Assembly: GCF_008764295.1 (NCBI RefSeq)
Contig: NZ_VTQX01000015.1
Coordinates: 1-64,000 of the forward strand
Direction of reading: 5' to 3'
Length of the DNA: 64,000 bases
DNA from: Bacillus methanolicus
Lineage (GTDB): Bacteria; Bacillota; Bacilli; Bacillales; Cytobacillaceae
The translations under genes and the position numbers were made by a program. Of this stretch, positions 19,623-28,595 are shown one piece after another (position 1 is the stretch's first letter; the number at the start of each line of letters is the position of its first letter). The notes under the pieces are model-generated. The model did no database searches. It was not told the origin of the DNA and saw only the letters and a list, made by a program, of their open reading frames with translations.

Positions 19623-20300
19623 TTACTTTAAAAAATGAAAATACTGCCCTGCAATACTAACAAGCTCACTCTCTTTTTCTTTCGGATACATTAATAAAAA
19701 GCTAGTCGCCGGACCTCCTGATTTAAAAAAGTCAATCCCATCAGATGTTTTGACGAAATTTAGCTTCTCCAGTTCATAGGCTATCCCTTTCGAACCAATT
19801 GGCCATACCGTCACGTCCTCTCTTAAACTAAGCTGATAAAAAAGAGATAGTGGTGCCACTTGATCGGCAAATTCCATTACTTCATTTCCTACTAACGGCA
19901 AACCAATAAGAGCAACTTCAGACGACTCTGGTAATCTATTTATTTCTGTTGCCATGCCAATAACATTCAGTCCAACGGCTGACTGCATAAGTGGAAAATT
20001 GCTTTCCGTGCTCCCTGTAATTTGTATGTCCCTTATCCCTAACTCTGACAAACCTTTTTCCACCCCCGCAACTAATTCCTCCCACTCGTCTTCACCGCAA
20101 AAATTGTGAATGGCCACAGCAAAAGGTTTCGCTCCCGCCGCTAAACACTCCATTACTGCTACTCGAAAAGAAAAATAGCCAACTATGTCGTAGGCTACCT
20201 TTACAAGATCATGTCCCTTCATGCCAATTCCACCACTATTATCTGTTGTGATTACGAGGGAATCTTGTTCACCGATGGGAATGACAAGGGCATTTCTCAT
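19623..20300 (-). CDS. cblS: Alpha-ribazole kinase-like AIR-synthase-related protein (CblS)
   Basis: PurM/AIR-synthase-like ATP-binding fold: N-terminal LVITTDNSGGIGMKGHD is the metal/ATP-binding strand and AVMECLAAGAKPFAVAIHNF the next core motif. In Listeria and Geobacillus, CblS phosphorylates alpha-ribazole taken up by CblT, bypassing CobT. Here it overlaps the cblT stop by ATGA and sits in the cobalamin operon, so the same role is inferred. Length 225 residues. Confidence 0.8.
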   Translation of the reverse strand: MRNALVIPIGEQDSLVITTDNSGGIGMKGHDLVKVAYDIVGYFSFRVAVMECLAAGAKPFAVAIHNFCGEDEWEELVAGVEKGLSELGIRDIQITGSTESNFPLMQSAVGLNVIGMATEINRLPESSEVALIGLPLVGNEVMEFADQVAPLSLFYQLSLREDVTVWPIGSKGIAYELEKLNFVKTSDGIDFFKSGGPATSFLLMYPKEKESELVSIAGQYFHFLK

Positions 20301-20785
20301 CCCTTTACCGCCCCTTTATCATACACACCCTTAAAAAAAGAATGTAATCTTGGAATTAAAAGAAGAGCAACAACAGTATTCACTAACGAACCAATCAATA
20401 AAGAAGGTAACAGGGCACTATAGAAGGCCAAGCCATAGAAATAAATAAACGGAAGTGGGGCAAGAACCGCGTTTCCGAAAACAAAGAAAACGCTTGCCAG
20501 CCACTTTCTTTTCCACAAATACGCAAAACTAAATGCCAGAACTCCCATTTCTACTGCTACAATGAAGTGCAGGGGACCCATAGGCATTCCGCCTAAAAGT
20601 GCAGAAACAAAATGACCAAAGGCAGCCACAATTGCTCCTGGAGCACCGCCAAAAAAGACAGCTGCAAGTAAAGCCGGAAATGCATCTAACGCTACACTTC
20701 CAATGATCGCTGGAATTTTTATACTCGCACCAACAACAGAAAGGCCAATAAAAACAGCAAGGAGACTAATTTTCCTTCCGTTCAT
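20297..20785 (-). CDS. cblT: ECF-type S component, probable alpha-ribazole transporter (CblT)
   Basis: Integral membrane protein of about 162 residues with five or six helices and the typical S-component segment ALDAFPALLAAVFFGGAPGAIVAAFGHF. The ATG at 20785, about 10 nt after GGAGG, is preferred over the frame start at 20818. It overlaps the adenosyltransferase gene upstream and cblS downstream. Paired with cblS it fits CblT of Listeria/Geobacillus, which brings in alpha-ribazole. No ECF module genes are in the window. Confidence 0.8.
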   Translation of the reverse strand: MNGRKISLLAVFIGLSVVGASIKIPAIIGSVALDAFPALLAAVFFGGAPGAIVAAFGHFVSALLGGMPMGPLHFIVAVEMGVLAFSFAYLWKRKWLASVFFVFGNAVLAPLPFIYFYGLAFYSALLPSLLIGSLVNTVVALLLIPRLHSFFKGVYDKGAVKG

Positions 20786-21359
20786 CTTTGCGCTTCCCTC
20801 CTCTAAACACATTCGCACTTCTTATATATTCAACGTCCTTGACATTCAAACGGAAATTAATGACACGTGCTAAGGCAAAGAAGTAATCGGAGAGCCGATT
20901 TAAATATTGGAGACAGACTGTAGGCGCAGTATCATCCGCTTTTATTAAACTAACCACTAATCGCTCAGCTCTTCTTGTAACCGTTCTGGCAATATGAATG
21001 GTCGCAGATGCCTTAGCTCCACCTGGCAGGATAAAGCGCTCTAATTCAGGTGCTTCAGCAATAAGTTCATCAATTTTTTCTTCTAAATAAGCAATTGCTT
21101 CTTCCGTTAGTTTTGGTTCGCGTTTTTTCGTAATATTTGCTAAGTCGCCGCCACAATCAAACAACTCATGCTGAATCTTTTCAAGATCCAAAAGAACATC
21201 CTTAAACAAGGTTGCATCCAATTCGGTTACAGCCTGACCGACAAAGCAATTCACCTCATCTACTGTTCCATACGCTTCAACACGAATATCATCTTTGTCA
21301 ACTCTTCCGCCAATAATGCTTGTTTGTCCTTTGTCACCCGTTTTAGTGTACAATCTCAT
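20766..21359 (-). CDS. Cob(I)yrinic acid a,c-diamide / cobalamin adenosyltransferase, PduO type
   Basis: Transfers the adenosyl group of ATP to Co(I) corrinoids. N-terminal RLYTKTGDKGQTSIIGGRV is the ATP-binding signature of PduO enzymes, followed by VDEVNCFVGQA, FILPGGAKASATIHIARTVTRRAERLV and YLNRLSDYFFALAR. Length 197 residues. Start ATG at 21359 overlaps the previous stop and has AAGGAGG upstream. Confidence 0.94.
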   Translation of the reverse strand: MRLYTKTGDKGQTSIIGGRVDKDDIRVEAYGTVDEVNCFVGQAVTELDATLFKDVLLDLEKIQHELFDCGGDLANITKKREPKLTEEAIAYLEEKIDELIAEAPELERFILPGGAKASATIHIARTVTRRAERLVVSLIKADDTAPTVCLQYLNRLSDYFFALARVINFRLNVKDVEYIRSANVFRGGKRKDERKEN

Positions 21360-21766
21360 TTTGAATCCTCCTTAATCGTTTGGTTTATGCCATACCAAAT
21401 CACATCGACCCGCTCACAAAGACCAGTTAAATCTTGATAGATCCAGCCTGTACGATCACGCCAATCTCGATCCGCTTTTTCCATTGGAACAATTCCTTTT
21501 GAAATATCTGTTCCAATAAAAATTACCTTACGGGATGCATCTTCTTGCTCCCACCTATGCCATATTGCAAATTGACTCAGCCATTCTTCACGAGAATTCG
21601 AGCTTGCCTTCACCCACTGCTCCAACCCCTCTAAAACAACATGAGCAACATGAACATTTTGAATAAACGGTTCTCCCTTATAAGCTGATATCCATTTTGC
21701 TTGCGGGAATCGAGCTTTTACCCATTTTGCTTTTCCATTAAAGGCACCTCCCGTAACGAAATGCAT
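21356..21766 (-). CDS. Short CobU-like protein with altered P-loop
   Basis: A 136-residue relative of adenosylcobinamide kinase/guanylyltransferase. The N-terminal GGAFNGKAKW occupies the P-loop position, but the Ser/Thr after GK is Ala. The second half (GTDISKGIVPMEKADRDWRD..VIWYGI) matches the CobU tail. The R-x-x-RH segment with the guanylylated His is not visible. A full CobU is encoded at 24589-25134, so this copy may have a different or regulatory task. Similar short forms occur in Bacillus cobalamin operons as far as I recall. Confidence 0.7.
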   Translation of the reverse strand: MHFVTGGAFNGKAKWVKARFPQAKWISAYKGEPFIQNVHVAHVVLEGLEQWVKASSNSREEWLSQFAIWHRWEQEDASRKVIFIGTDISKGIVPMEKADRDWRDRTGWIYQDLTGLCERVDVIWYGINQTIKEDSK

Positions 21767-22344
21767 CGGTTCCCCCTCCTTAACTGCTCCACATCAAATA
21801 ACAGCTCATAACCAGTGCCATGAACAATGCGCCAATCCCAAAACGGTTTCTGTATGGGGGCAAATCGACTTAATAAATATTTAATAACTCCACCATGGGT
21901 AACGATAAAGGGACGCGCTCCATCTTCCTCATGCACATATCGGCAGATTCGTTCCCAGCCTGCGTCAACTCGATTGGCAAATTGCTCGAAAGATTCTCCA
22001 TTTGGTGGAGCATGAATAACTGAGTTCTCAAGCCACTTTTGATAGCTTATGTCATCCTTTAATTGTTCATAGGTCTTTCCTTGAAAATCGCCAAAGTGCA
22101 TTTCTCTAAATTCCATAACGGTTTTCGGCTCCACTTTAGGAAATAACAGCTTTATTGTGTGTAAACAGCGATTTAAGTCGCTGCATACATACAAATCATA
22201 GGCTTGCTCATCTAGTTGATAGGAAGAAAGCTGTGTAATCGCCTCCATGCTTAAAGGTGAATCATTCCAGCCCATATATTGCTTCCTTCTATTTCCCTCT
22301 GTTAAACCATGGCGAAATAATGTAATAACCACAGTACCATCCAT
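21718..22344 (-). CDS. Histidine phosphatase family protein (second CobC-like)
   Basis: 208 residues; LFRHGLTEGNRR carries the nucleophilic His (T-E-G instead of T-E-W), EMHFGDFQGKTYEQL the acid region and IVTHGGVIKYLL the second His. It overlaps cobS by 43 bp and the CobU-like gene by 49 bp. Start is uncertain: ATG at 22344 or GTG at 22332, both with weak SDs. Within the operon it could be the adenosylcobalamin-5'-phosphate phosphatase or duplicate the role of the last gene. Confidence 0.78.
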   Translation of the reverse strand: MDGTVVITLFRHGLTEGNRRKQYMGWNDSPLSMEAITQLSSYQLDEQAYDLYVCSDLNRCLHTIKLLFPKVEPKTVMEFREMHFGDFQGKTYEQLKDDISYQKWLENSVIHAPPNGESFEQFANRVDAGWERICRYVHEEDGARPFIVTHGGVIKYLLSRFAPIQKPFWDWRIVHGTGYELLFDVEQLRRGNRCISLREVPLMEKQNG

Positions 22345-23093
22345 AACATGATTTCAGTCCCTTCCACTGAAGCTCCAAGTACATCCCCTGTAATGCCTCC
22401 GAACCATTTCACCACTTTGACACGAATCAAACCATAACAGAGAATGGCAACGCCAACGAGTATAATGAATGGAAGTATGATCCCACTCCAGCCGCTAATA
22501 AGGATAGCGGCAATTATGACAAAATAAACTGGATATCCAACTAACGAACGTTTATTTCCCGCTTCCTGAAAAAGAGCAGCCAAACCATCCTTTTTAGCTG
22601 AAGGAATCGTCACCAACACAATGCCCATTACACTTTTCCCAAGAAACGGGATAAGCATGATCAAAAAATAACTGGCATACGTCATTGAAGCTAGAATCTC
22701 ATAAATAAATAAAAATCGACCGCTTAATAAAACAAGAACCGATAAAACGCCAAAAGCACCTGTTCTTGGGTCCTTCATAATCTCTAATCGCTTAGCCTGA
22801 TCTTGATAGGAGAAGAACGCATCACTAGCATCCATCCACCCATCGAGATGGATGCCACCAGTCATCACGATAATCGCAAGCCAGAGTAAAAATGCAGTTG
22901 CTAAAAGCGAAAGTGGTGAATAATTGGTTAAAAAATACAGTAATGCACTATAAAAAATCCCTTGCAGTAAACCGACAAGCGGAAATGTTTTAATACTACT
23001 CTTTAAATGTTGATGATCGAGAGGGAGGGCGGTGCGAATCGGTATCGCAGTGAAAAATTGCAAATTCAATAGGAAGCCTTTTACAAATTTCAC
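22302..23093 (-). CDS. cobS: Adenosylcobinamide-GDP ribazoletransferase
   Basis: Membrane enzyme joining adenosylcobinamide-GDP to alpha-ribazole (or its phosphate), the last assembly step. Helices throughout, N-terminal FLLNLQFFTAIPIRTAL and the metal-binding GGIHLDGWMDASDAFFS, then KDPRTGAFGVL. GTG start at 23093 overlaps the cobQ stop (GTGA) and gives M-KFVKGF; length 263 residues. Confidence 0.95.
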   Translation of the reverse strand: MKFVKGFLLNLQFFTAIPIRTALPLDHQHLKSSIKTFPLVGLLQGIFYSALLYFLTNYSPLSLLATAFLLWLAIIVMTGGIHLDGWMDASDAFFSYQDQAKRLEIMKDPRTGAFGVLSVLVLLSGRFLFIYEILASMTYASYFLIMLIPFLGKSVMGIVLVTIPSAKKDGLAALFQEAGNKRSLVGYPVYFVIIAAILISGWSGIILPFIILVGVAILCYGLIRVKVVKWFGGITGDVLGASVEGTEIMLWMVLWLLHYFAMV

Positions 23094-24592
23094 CCTTCTG
23101 TCCCCCAACTGCTTACGATTCTTTTAATTTTGTCCCAATCCATATAGTCCTTTAGCTTGAGAGCTAATTCATCGTATTTCAATTCCTTTAAGTCCTGGCG
23201 GTATAATATATTTTTTGTTGGAAGCTGCTTGCTTCGCCGAATTTCATTTAACCAAAAGTTTCTAAACTCATCATTGTGAAAAAGATGATGGACATACGTT
23301 CCAATTGTTTTTCCATCTTCACTATAGTAGCCCTCTTCTTTTCCATCCTCTAAAATTAAAAAGGGGCTCCCTTTCTCGATCGGTTCCGTTACGCCAAGAT
23401 GAATTTCATAGCCTTCAATCGGCCGACTGCCTTTGACTTTTATTGATGGGGCATATCGCCCTTTAAAGCGCACTGTTTTTTTGTCTGCTGTAAATACCGT
23501 GGTACTCGGAATCATCTGAAGTCCCTTTAAACGATTGCCAACAACACCTGTGTCAGAACCTGCCACATCAACAATTTCTTGACCCAGCATCTGATATCCG
23601 CCACATAAGCCAACGATCCGACCACCATTTTCTACATATTCGGTCAAGCGCCCAGCTAGTCCTGACTCCAGCAAATACGTTAAATCATTGATTGTGCTTT
23701 TCGTTCCTGGAATGATAACCGCATCAGGCCGACCAAATTGGGACAGATTCTTAATAAAGCGCACACTCACATCCTCTTCATCATAAAACGGCTCAATATC
23801 ACTGTAATTAGAGATGTAAGGTAGATGAATAACAGCGATATCAATATCGCCATTCCCATTTCGATTCGTTTGAATCGACAGAGAATCCTCCCCGTCAATC
23901 ATGTGATTGTGAACATAGGGCAATACCCCTAAAACCGGCACCCCTGTTCTGTCCTCTAGCCACTTCACTCCATCCTCAAAAAGGCTCATATCTCCACGGA
24001 ATTTATTAATAAAAATTCCTCTTACTCGCTTTCGCTCGTCTGGGGCAAGCAATTCCAATGTTCCAACCACATTCGCAAATACTCCACCTCGATCAATATC
24101 CGCAACAAGGATGACTGGGACGTCGGCAAGCTCCGCCACTTTCATATTGACAATTTCCCGATCCTTTAAATTGATTTCAGCCGGACTTCCCGCTCCTTCA
24201 ATGACCAATACATCAAAGCTTTCCCCTAAGTGCCCGAGAGCCTTTTTAATAACCTTTATTCCTTCTTCGTAAAAATGAGCACGGTACCCTTTGCCCGATA
24301 AAGTTTGTACCGCTTTTCCTAGCAAGACAACCTCTGACTGCATATCCGATCTTGGCTTCAGCAAAATGGGATTCATCCATACAGTCGCTTCCGTTTTCGC
24401 CGCCTCGGCTTGAATGCCTTGGGCCCGTCCAATTTCTTTACCATCCACTGTCACATATGAGTTATTGGACATATTTTGAGACTTAAAAGGAGCAACCTTT
24501 ACTCCTTCGAGGGCAAAGAGCCGGCAAAGAGCCGTCACAACAAGACTCTTTCCTACATCCGAAGCTGTACCTTGAATCATCACACCTTTCAT
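23090..24592 (-). CDS. cobQ: Cobyric acid synthase (CobQ/CbiP)
   Basis: Glutamine-dependent amidase of side chains b, d, e and g, giving adenosylcobyric acid. N-terminal dethiobiotin-synthetase-like ATP domain (MIQGTASDVGKSLVVTALC; VIEGAGSPAEINL) and C-terminal class I glutaminase-like domain with the nucleophile in VGLCGGYQMLG and His in YVHHLFHN. 500 residues. Overlaps cobU by ATGA. Its presence means the cell can finish cobyrinic acid diamide; no earlier ring genes are in the window. Confidence 0.95.
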   Translation of the reverse strand: MKGVMIQGTASDVGKSLVVTALCRLFALEGVKVAPFKSQNMSNNSYVTVDGKEIGRAQGIQAEAAKTEATVWMNPILLKPRSDMQSEVVLLGKAVQTLSGKGYRAHFYEEGIKVIKKALGHLGESFDVLVIEGAGSPAEINLKDREIVNMKVAELADVPVILVADIDRGGVFANVVGTLELLAPDERKRVRGIFINKFRGDMSLFEDGVKWLEDRTGVPVLGVLPYVHNHMIDGEDSLSIQTNRNGNGDIDIAVIHLPYISNYSDIEPFYDEEDVSVRFIKNLSQFGRPDAVIIPGTKSTINDLTYLLESGLAGRLTEYVENGGRIVGLCGGYQMLGQEIVDVAGSDTGVVGNRLKGLQMIPSTTVFTADKKTVRFKGRYAPSIKVKGSRPIEGYEIHLGVTEPIEKGSPFLILEDGKEEGYYSEDGKTIGTYVHHLFHNDEFRNFWLNEIRRSKQLPTKNILYRQDLKELKYDELALKLKDYMDWDKIKRIVSSWGTEG

Positions 24593-25134
24593 ACCATTTC
24601 CTCCTTCATTACAATAGGAATTCCAGCTTCCACTAAATAAGCCTTTTCGGACCGGGCAACAAGCGTTTGATGCAAATTCCCGATCATTCTACTATATTCC
24701 AAAACAAGCTTATTCCCATGGTTAATCCCTTCCCACAATACTTCATTGCTCACTAAAATCAGCTCAGCACAGTGGTCTTGGATCTTTTCTATCCCTTGCA
24801 GTAATCTCGTTAATACTTGCGGATTCCATTCTTGTTGAGAAAACAATTCATTGTTTAACAGCGTCGTTACACAATCAAGAAGAACAATATCTTTACTAGT
24901 GAAAAATTCAGCTACCACTTCAATCCCTGTTGACTGTTCCCATGTTCTCCACGGCCATTCACTCTCTTCTCTTTCCTGCTGATGCCTTGCAATTCTCTTT
25001 GCCATTTCCTGATCACTTGCTACACCAGTCGCAAGATAATGAAGAGTACCACCTAGCTTCCGTGCCTTTTCCTTTGCAAGTTGCTCTGCAAAAGAACTTT
25101 TTCCACTTCTGACTCCACCTGTAATAAATATCAT
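24589..25134 (-). CDS. cobU: Adenosylcobinamide kinase / adenosylcobinamide-phosphate guanylyltransferase
   Basis: Bifunctional enzyme that phosphorylates adenosylcobinamide and adds GMP. P-loop GGVRSGKSSFAE at the N terminus, YLATGVASDQEMAKRIARHQQ with the guanylylated His, LLDCVTTLLNN and VSNEVLWEG. The ATG at 25134 overlaps the cobD stop (ATGA) and lies 9 nt after AAAGGG; the ATG at 25143 abuts the SD. Length 181 residues. Contrast the short homologue at 21356. Confidence 0.94.
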   Translation of the reverse strand: MIFITGGVRSGKSSFAEQLAKEKARKLGGTLHYLATGVASDQEMAKRIARHQQEREESEWPWRTWEQSTGIEVVAEFFTSKDIVLLDCVTTLLNNELFSQQEWNPQVLTRLLQGIEKIQDHCAELILVSNEVLWEGINHGNKLVLEYSRMIGNLHQTLVARSEKAYLVEAGIPIVMKEEMV

Positions 25135-26192
25135 TTTCTCCATCCCTTTAACGCCGCAAGTAATTGGTTATTTTCGGCTTTGCTCTTAATGGCAGCCCGA
25201 AGCCAATGACCCTCTATTCCCGGAAAATTCATCGTATGCCGAAGAACGATCCCCTCCTGCAATAAATACGCAAACAGCGGCAGCTGTGATTCGATATAGG
25301 GCCATCTCAAAAGGTAAAAGTTCGTTTGCGATGGAGAGAACTCATATCCTTCCTTTTGAAAAAAAGCAAAAAGTCTCTTTCTTTCATTCTCAACGTAATC
25401 GCGTGTCTGCTCAATAAACACTTCTTCTTTGAGACATGCCTCCCCCGCACGAATGGCAATGCCATTAACACTCCAATGAGATTTATAGTTTTTTAGACTA
25501 GCGATTATATGCTTATCAGCCAGTATGTACCCCAGTCGCAAACTAGGAATTGCAAACATTTTCGTCATTGAACGAAGAAGAATAACATTGGCATAGTGCT
25601 GCAAAAACGGAACAAGAGAGCGGTATCCTTTGTAAAAATCATAGAATGCTTCATCTATTACTAAATAAGCTTCATGTTCTTTACACCGTTTGGCTAATGA
25701 CAGCATTTGCTCAAACGAAAAACAAACACCTGTAGGATTATTAGGATTACATAAAAAGACAGCCTCAACTTCATTTAATGGCAACTCGTTCAAAGAAAAC
25801 TGCCAGTTTTCGTCTAAAAAGTGATAGATAATTTCACAATGATTCGCCCGACAGGCCTGTTCATATTCTGAAAAGGTTGGCTGGATAATGAGGATCTTTT
25901 TACGCGCAAATAATCTCCCTAGCAATGCAATAAGCTCTGCTCCACCGTTTGCGACCATAACCATTTCTTCCTCTAGCTTTTCCTTAGAGGCAATCATCTC
26001 CCTCAAAGAGGCTGCTTCTGGATCAGGGTACTCAGCAATGTCCGAAAACAAATCAGACCAAATTTCTTTTAAAATTTGCGGTGGTCCTAACGGATTAATA
26101 TTCGCGCTCAAATCAATGATTTCTTCCGGAATGGGCAGATTCATAGCTTTATAAATATAACGCGGATTTGCTCCATGTGCTGGCCAATTCAA
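25131..26192 (-). CDS. cobD: L-threonine-O-3-phosphate decarboxylase-like aminotransferase (CobD)
   Basis: PLP enzyme making (R)-1-amino-2-propanol O-2-phosphate, the linker that CbiB attaches. Class I aminotransferase fold: LSANINPLGPP, PNNPTGVCF, DEAFYDFY, and the PLP Lys in LLRSMTKMFAIPSLRLGY. GGAGG at 26201-26205 lies 8 nt before the TTG at 26192, giving M-NWPAHGANP; the frame itself opens at 26207 with a TTG inside the SD. The start overlaps cbiB by 44 bp. Could formally be histidinol-phosphate aminotransferase, but context and start favour CobD. Confidence 0.9.
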   Translation of the reverse strand: MNWPAHGANPRYIYKAMNLPIPEEIIDLSANINPLGPPQILKEIWSDLFSDIAEYPDPEAASLREMIASKEKLEEEMVMVANGGAELIALLGRLFARKKILIIQPTFSEYEQACRANHCEIIYHFLDENWQFSLNELPLNEVEAVFLCNPNNPTGVCFSFEQMLSLAKRCKEHEAYLVIDEAFYDFYKGYRSLVPFLQHYANVILLRSMTKMFAIPSLRLGYILADKHIIASLKNYKSHWSVNGIAIRAGEACLKEEVFIEQTRDYVENERKRLFAFFQKEGYEFSPSQTNFYLLRWPYIESQLPLFAYLLQEGIVLRHTMNFPGIEGHWLRAAIKSKAENNQLLAALKGWRK

Positions 26193-27129
26193 TTGCAATT
26201 CCTCCAATCCAAAGTAGAAGGATAAATAGTATAGTCGTACTTGTTAAAATGCGATTTGTTAATAGAATATGGGCTTTTTTCAACGGCGTGTAAGCTTCAC
26301 CCATGCGAGCCCGGTTGGATACCAGCCCCTTATAATAATTCACGCCACCTAGCTGAACTCCCAAAAGAACTGCCACCGCTGCCTCAAGCCACCCGCTGTT
26401 CGGACTGGGATGTTTTCTTGCATCCCGCAGAAATATCCGCCAAGCATCCGTTCTTTTTAGCAATAATGGTTTGTGAGCGATTAACATCATATAACCAGAA
26501 AGACGACTAGGCAGCCAATTAACGAGATCATCAAGCTTTGCAGAGGCCCAGCCAAATTGGAGAAAGCGTTCATTTTTGTAGCCGACCATGGAATCACATG
26601 TGTTAATCGCACGATACACCATCGCTAATGGGGCACCGCCAATAAAAGCCCAAAACAAGGGAGCAGTCACCCCATCACTTGTATTTTCAGCTACGGTCTC
26701 TACCGTTCCTCTGACTAATTCGCTTTCATCAAGCCTCTCCGTGTCCCTGCCCACAATATAGGACAACTTTACACGCGCTTCTTGCAAATCACCTTTTTGC
26801 AGTGGTTTGTATACTTCAAGAGCAGCTTCCTGCAGGCTTTTTCGAGCAATTGTTGTCGCAATGAATAGACTTTCCACTAAAATCCCTGCAACCACATGTA
26901 TTTGATAACTCAGCCACACAACACTAGCTGTTGCCAATAATACAGTGAGCACGATCAACAGCACCATTACGGCTCCTTTTACCCGCGGTGAATCCTTTTT
27001 ATTCAAACGCTTTTCTAGGAAGGAGATAAAAGCGCCCATCCACTTCACAGGGTGGGGCCATTTTGGCGGATCTCCAACAATGGCGTCTATGACAACGGCA
27101 ATCGTTAACGCAATCAAATGATTGATCAT
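26149..27129 (-). CDS. cbiB: Adenosylcobinamide-phosphate synthase (CbiB)
   Basis: Membrane enzyme attaching aminopropanol (phosphate) to adenosylcobyric acid. Family motifs: IDAIVGDPPKWPHPVKWMGAFI at the start, YIVGRDTERLDESELVRGTVETVAENTSDGVTAPLFWA and NTCDSMVGYKNERFLQFGW (quoted in parts). 326 residues, several helices. Overlaps the upstream ATPase-CbiZ gene by ATGA and cobD downstream. Confidence 0.95.
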   Translation of the reverse strand: MINHLIALTIAVVIDAIVGDPPKWPHPVKWMGAFISFLEKRLNKKDSPRVKGAVMVLLIVLTVLLATASVVWLSYQIHVVAGILVESLFIATTIARKSLQEAALEVYKPLQKGDLQEARVKLSYIVGRDTERLDESELVRGTVETVAENTSDGVTAPLFWAFIGGAPLAMVYRAINTCDSMVGYKNERFLQFGWASAKLDDLVNWLPSRLSGYMMLIAHKPLLLKRTDAWRIFLRDARKHPSPNSGWLEAAVAVLLGVQLGGVNYYKGLVSNRARMGEAYTPLKKAHILLTNRILTSTTILFILLLWIGGIAIELASTWSKSALYL

Positions 27130-28595
27130 AGCTGTTGCTTCCTTTTGCGACTGTTTTCAACGGCTTCTGTTGTACATTGAAAAACACCTTGACTAATAAG
27201 CTTTCCAAGTGGAGTAATCGTTCCAGCAAACTCTAGCTCTTTCCCTGTTTGCGTTGCTGCAATAAGAATACTATCCGTTGACGTTCCAGTGGCGATCGTA
27301 CCCGTAACCATATCCACTACCTTTTGATTCTCCATTGCCTTTACCTTTGCTTCTGTAGCCGTCATGACGCTTTGGATAAAAGCCTCCTCCGTCAGCTTCC
27401 CATTAATAAATATCCATGTATTAATTGTTCCAGGGATGAGTTCAAAAGAGTGCTCAACACTTTTCGAAGCATCGACTGCATTGCCAACTCCTGCCGTCAC
27501 AATCACAAGTACAGAGAAATCATCTACCTTTAACAATTTATAGGCAACATCCTCAACATGAACCGCCGTCATCATCCCGATTGTCTCCGACGGTTCAAAG
27601 CCCCGTTCCCTTAAAAATTGCCCCATTTCTTGACGATGATCGGCGCAATCATAGCTTTTATCCACATGACGATTAACAAAGGTATGGTGCCAGCCCAACC
27701 CTGAACCTACCACTCCCGACGACATGGTGCGCAACGGGATTGGCGATTGAAGAGAAATATACTCCTTATTGATTTGCATATAACTTGGTTCAATAACAAC
27801 ATTTGCTTCATTCGCTCCATACTTTGGCAACAATACCATTTGCGGTACAGGAATGCTGGGATGGGGATGCTTTTCAACATCGGTATGATAGACCTCTTTT
27901 ATTTTTTCCACCTTCACTACTTCATTCGGAATATCATTTGAATGCACACCGCCATTTTCAAGGAGCAAAAGGCGATCACAATAAAGGCTTGCTAGATTCA
28001 GGTCATGGAAAATCGAAACTACGGTCAATCCCTTTTCTCTTGTCCATTTCTTTAATAAATCCAGCAATTCCTTTTGGTAGGAAAGATCAAGATGATTCGT
28101 CGGTTCATCTAACAGAAGAATTTCTGGCTCCTGAACGAGAGCTTGTGCCAAAAAAACCCGTTGTCTCTCACCCCCGGAAAGGTCTTGAATGCTTTTATGC
28201 TGAAATGAGGCTATTCCCGTTTGCCCCATTGCTTCTTGGACGATTCGTTCATCCTCATCACTCCAAGAGCGAAACCACCCATCTTGGTGGGCATAGCGAC
28301 CGAGGGAGACCGTCTCTTTCACCGTATAGGAAAAAGCTTGTGAAGAATGCTGGGACAAAACCGCAATCATCTTTGCTAGTTCCTTCATCGTGTAGCTTTT
28401 AATGGACTGACCCTTTATCGTGATCCTTCCTTGCTGGAAAGGCAATATGCCCGAAATCATTTTCAGCAAAGTCGTCTTACCGCTGCCATTTGGTCCAAGC
28501 ACTCCAAATAGCTCCCCTTCTCCAACTCGAAATGAGACATTCTTCACTATCAATTCTCTTGCGTATCCACCTGAAAGCTGTTCTACCTTAAGCAT
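27126..28595 (-). CDS. btuD-cbiZ: Corrinoid ABC transporter ATPase fused to CbiZ amidohydrolase
   Basis: Two-domain protein of about 489 residues. Residues 1-255: ABC ATPase with GPNGSGKTTLLK, LSGGERQRVFLAQAL and LLLDEPTNHLDLS, the partner of BtuC. Residues about 275-489: CbiZ-like domain (SGVVGSGLGWHHTFVN, VTAGVGNAVDAS, GTIATGTSTDSILIAATQTG), which removes aminopropanol from adenosylcobinamide to give adenosylcobyric acid. B. subtilis YvrA has the same architecture. ATG at 28595 overlaps btuC; an upstream GTG at 28616 has no better SD. Import and cobinamide remodelling are thus coupled in one chain. Confidence 0.92.
   Translation of the reverse strand: MLKVEQLSGGYARELIVKNVSFRVGEGELFGVLGPNGSGKTTLLKMISGILPFQQGRITIKGQSIKSYTMKELAKMIAVLSQHSSQAFSYTVKETVSLGRYAHQDGWFRSWSDEDERIVQEAMGQTGIASFQHKSIQDLSGGERQRVFLAQALVQEPEILLLDEPTNHLDLSYQKELLDLLKKWTREKGLTVVSIFHDLNLASLYCDRLLLLENGGVHSNDIPNEVVKVEKIKEVYHTDVEKHPHPSIPVPQMVLLPKYGANEANVVIEPSYMQINKEYISLQSPIPLRTMSSGVVGSGLGWHHTFVNRHVDKSYDCADHRQEMGQFLRERGFEPSETIGMMTAVHVEDVAYKLLKVDDFSVLVIVTAGVGNAVDASKSVEHSFELIPGTINTWIFINGKLTEEAFIQSVMTATEAKVKAMENQKVVDMVTGTIATGTSTDSILIAATQTGKELEFAGTITPLGKLISQGVFQCTTEAVENSRKRKQQL

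Noticed and set aside
27803-28402. 199-codon plus-strand frame
   Set aside because: It lies wholly antisense to the btuD-cbiZ gene, has no SD and no family features.
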